Shown here in pieces: positions 7,163 to 8,335 of a DNA stretch of 8,335 nucleotides. How positions within the stretch are numbered: position 1 is the first letter of the stretch; each line of letters starts with the position of its first letter. The stretch covers positions 1 to 8,335 of the forward strand of contig CAZEWZ010000037.1 of NCBI GenBank assembly GCA_964516765.1, read 5' to 3'. This DNA comes from CAZEWZ01 sp964516765. GTDB lineage: Bacteria; Bacteroidota; Bacteroidia; Flavobacteriales; UBA7430. Below the pieces are notes generated by a model. The model saw only the letters and a program-made list of their open reading frames with translations. It was not told the origin of the DNA and did not search any database. The translations under genes were made by a program, and so were the position numbers.

Positions 7163-7738
7163 TTAAATATTTATTTTTCTAAAAGTAAGATTAATCCTAA
7201 TGTTGACTTCCTTTTTTGTTTTTGGAACTCTGTGTTGCCAATAATGCTGTGTTTCCCCCTTCATTAATAGTAAAGATCCGTGTCCTAGATTAAAATTAAT
7301 CATTTCTCTTGAATTAATATTCCTCAATTGAAACTTGCGTGTTGCACCAAAATTAACGGAGGCGATAATTGGGTTTTCCCCTAGCTCTTTTTCGTTGTCT
7401 TGGTGCCAGTCCATTGAATCTTTTCCACTTCTATACATGTTAAGCAAGACTGAATTAAATGGAAAGTTAAAATCTGATTCTAACTTAGACTTAATTTTTA
7501 TTAATGAATCAGTCCAAGGCAATGCATTGTATGTGTTTCTAGAAAAAGAATATGAAATATTTTGATCACCATAAAAAGCCATAAGTCTCGGGAAGTATAT
7601 TTCTTTCCCAAACATCTTTAATTTTTCTTGACGCCAAATAATAGAATTTTCAAGATCAGACATAAGATCTTCAGCATCTATGTTTTTAAAATAATCAATT
7701 TGATGAATGTATTCACCATTGGCTATTATTGTTGACAT
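7163..7738 (-). CDS. alkB: AlkB-type Fe(II)/2-oxoglutarate dioxygenase (alkylated nucleic acid repair)
   Basis: This 191-residue enzyme is expected to remove N-alkyl lesions such as 1-methyladenine and 3-methylcytosine from DNA or RNA by oxidative demethylation. The iron triad is His112 and Asp114 (WHQD, 111-114) plus His169 (in QHRVPK). The 2-oxoglutarate-binding signature RINLTFR (181-187) matches the RxNxTxR of E. coli AlkB. Upstream blocks FPRLMAFYGD (49-58) and FNSVLLNMYRSGKDSMDWH (94-112) resemble the ALKBH2/3-like group rather than E. coli AlkB itself. All catalytic residues are present and the length is normal for this shorter subgroup. It lies 37 bases downstream of the TIGR03643-family gene on the same strand with no obvious promoter between, so the two probably share a transcript. 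Its 3' end abuts the bidirectional terminator. Confidence 0.95.
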   Translation of the reverse strand: MSTIIANGEYIHQIDYFKNIDAEDLMSDLENSIIWRQEKLKMFGKEIYFPRLMAFYGDQNISYSFSRNTYNALPWTDSLIKIKSKLESDFNFPFNSVLLNMYRSGKDSMDWHQDNEKELGENPIIASVNFGATRKFQLRNINSREMINFNLGHGSLLLMKGETQHYWQHRVPKTKKEVNIRINLTFRKINI

Positions 7739-7775
7739 AGGAAAAATGAATTAAATGAATAAATTATTGTGGAGA

Positions 7776-8045
7776 TTATCTTTTTGAAATCTTATTATTA
7801 GAAATATTTGATTGGCGGGAACATTTAAATCTTGAGATTTCTGAACTACGTTTATAAAGATGTTTTTTGCTTACAGCACTATGCACCCTTTTTCTCCATA
7901 ACTTAAAAGAATTTAGTTTTAATTCTTTTCTCATAACCTTAATGACCTCTGATTCAGGCAATCCAAATTGTATTTTTATGGCCTCAAAAGGAGTGCGATC
8001 TTCCCATGCCATTTCAATAATTCGATCAATTTCTCTTTCGGTCAT
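7776..8045 (-). CDS. TIGR03643/DUF2805-family small basic protein
   Basis: This 89-residue protein begins MTEREIDRIIEMAWEDRTPF, then has FGLPESEVIKVMRKELK (27-43) and FKLWRKRV (47-54). This is the near-invariant core of the TIGR03643 (DUF2805) family, whose function is not established. Residues 17-42 have helix-turn-helix-like spacing, and residues 51-89 carry 13 Lys/Arg against one Glu, which suggests nucleic-acid binding; this is inference. From memory, family members often sit near photolyase/cryptochrome genes; here the partner is an AlkB dioxygenase, still a repair enzyme. The ATG at 8045 gives the family's usual N-terminus. A -7-like box (8068 to 8061 on the minus strand) lies 15 bases upstream, so it heads the two-gene unit. 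Confidence 0.9.
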   Translation of the reverse strand: MTEREIDRIIEMAWEDRTPFEAIKIQFGLPESEVIKVMRKELKLNSFKLWRKRVHSAVSKKHLYKRSSEISRFKCSRQSNISNNKISKR

Positions 8046-8060
8046 CTAATAAATTTATTG

Positions 8061-8081
8061 TAAAGATAAGGATTCGCTTAT
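8061..8081 (-). promoter_or_regulatory. Probable promoter of the TIGR03643-alkB unit with overlapping short inverted repeat
   Basis: Read on the minus strand, TATCTTTA (8068 to 8061) departs from TAnnTTTG only at the last base and is followed by CAATAAA, like the SDR promoter. An inverted repeat ATAAG-GATTCG-CTTAT (8066-8081) overlaps its upstream edge and could be an operator, though a 5-bp arm is short. No TTG -33 element is at standard spacing. Confidence 0.4.
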
Positions 8082-8151
8082 ATTTAAATTAGGGATAAAT
8101 AAATCAATTGTAATTAACTAAAAATTAAAAATATATGTTAAATAAATGTAT

Positions 8152-8159
8152 TATTTTTG
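8152..8159 (+). promoter_or_regulatory. Promoter of the cupredoxin-like gene
   Basis: TATTTTTG is an exact -7 box followed by CAAAG. The 15 bases 8150-8164 are identical to 2628-2642 upstream of the iron operon. Transcription would start near 8166, giving a leader of about 39 bases to the ATG at 8205. No clear -33 TTG is present. Confidence 0.65.
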
Positions 8160-8204
8160 CAAAGCATTAAAAAAACTAATTTTTACAAACTTAATCAAAC
8201 ACTA

Positions 8205-8335
8205 ATGAAAAATTTTTTACTAAGTATCTTATTTATTTCCAGTGTGTGCTCATTATTTGCACAAACAACTTACGATGTACTTGTTGGACCCGGGTTAACT
8301 TATAGCCCAGCAATCCTAACTATCACTGAAGGTGA
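8205..8335 (+). CDS. 5' end of a secreted cupredoxin/plastocyanin-like protein
   Basis: Only the first 43 codons are in the window; the frame is still open at the right edge. A clear Sec signal peptide (residues 1-20, ending SLFAQ) is followed by YDVLVGPGLTYSPAILTITEG (23-43). A 'V.VGPG....SP..LTI..GD' opening is typical of plastocyanin-like copper-binding domains in secreted flavobacterial proteins, where the next strand usually reads 'TV.W.N....HNV'. The copper ligands would lie beyond the edge, so metal binding cannot be checked here. A T9SS sorting domain at its C-terminus is plausible but unseen. The start follows an A-rich leader and an exact -7 promoter box. Confidence 0.75.
   Translation, partial: MKNFLLSILFISSVCSLFAQTTYDVLVGPGLTYSPAILTITEG

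Noticed and set aside
7335..7565. Plus-strand open frame of 76 codons
   Set aside because: Antisense to the catalytic core of the AlkB gene; a shadow frame.
7867..8049. Plus-strand open frame of 60 codons
   Set aside because: Antisense to the TIGR03643-family gene, which matches its family almost residue by residue at the N-terminus.

Overview
The window is strongly AT-rich DNA that looks chromosomal and comes from a Bacteroidota, most likely a marine Flavobacteriia-type organism. Four things support this: a type IX secretion (T9SS) C-terminal sorting domain, promoters with the Bacteroidota -7 box TAnnTTTG, no Shine-Dalgarno-like leaders, and several small families typical of flavobacteria (DUF4177-like, the TIGR03643/DUF2805 family, a small two-helix membrane protein). 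I see no mobile element, CRISPR array, tRNA or rRNA.

Left part (1-2158). The C-terminal end of a gene, possibly a magnesium-chelatase-type AAA ATPase, runs in from the left edge. It converges on a minus-strand short-chain dehydrogenase/reductase (386-1147). Divergent from that gene is a plus-strand cluster of three small genes (1267-2158): a DUF4177-like protein, a conserved protein of unknown function whose start overlaps the previous stop (TAATG), and a small membrane protein. Their job is not known.

Centre (2159-6227). A 508-base gene-free stretch contains an intrinsic terminator (2346-2370) and, at its right end, a strong -7 promoter box. Next comes a tightly packed operon for a complete periplasmic Fe(III)-type ABC importer: an FutA/FbpA-like lipoprotein with the full His/Tyr metal-ligand set, an FbpB-like permease with two fused transmembrane units, and an FbpC-like ATPase. 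The genes overlap by about 10 nt at both junctions, so they are probably co-translated. The inferred sequence is that the lipoprotein captures ferric iron in the periplasm, the permease carries it across the inner membrane, and the ATPase powers the step.

Right part (6228-8335). A small secreted protein with a T9SS sorting domain (6324-7082) ends at a bidirectional terminator (7121-7154), which also serves the convergent minus-strand pair. That pair is a TIGR03643-family small basic protein (7776-8045) followed by an AlkB-type Fe(II)/2-oxoglutarate dioxygenase (7163-7738), probably one DNA/RNA-repair transcription unit. Divergent from it, at the right edge, starts a secreted cupredoxin-like protein (8205 onward). 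Its promoter shares a 15-base identical core with the iron-transport promoter.

Most of the window is ordinary accessory metabolism. The more open questions are the three-gene small-protein cluster, the TIGR03643-alkB pairing and the terminator-bearing 508-base gap.
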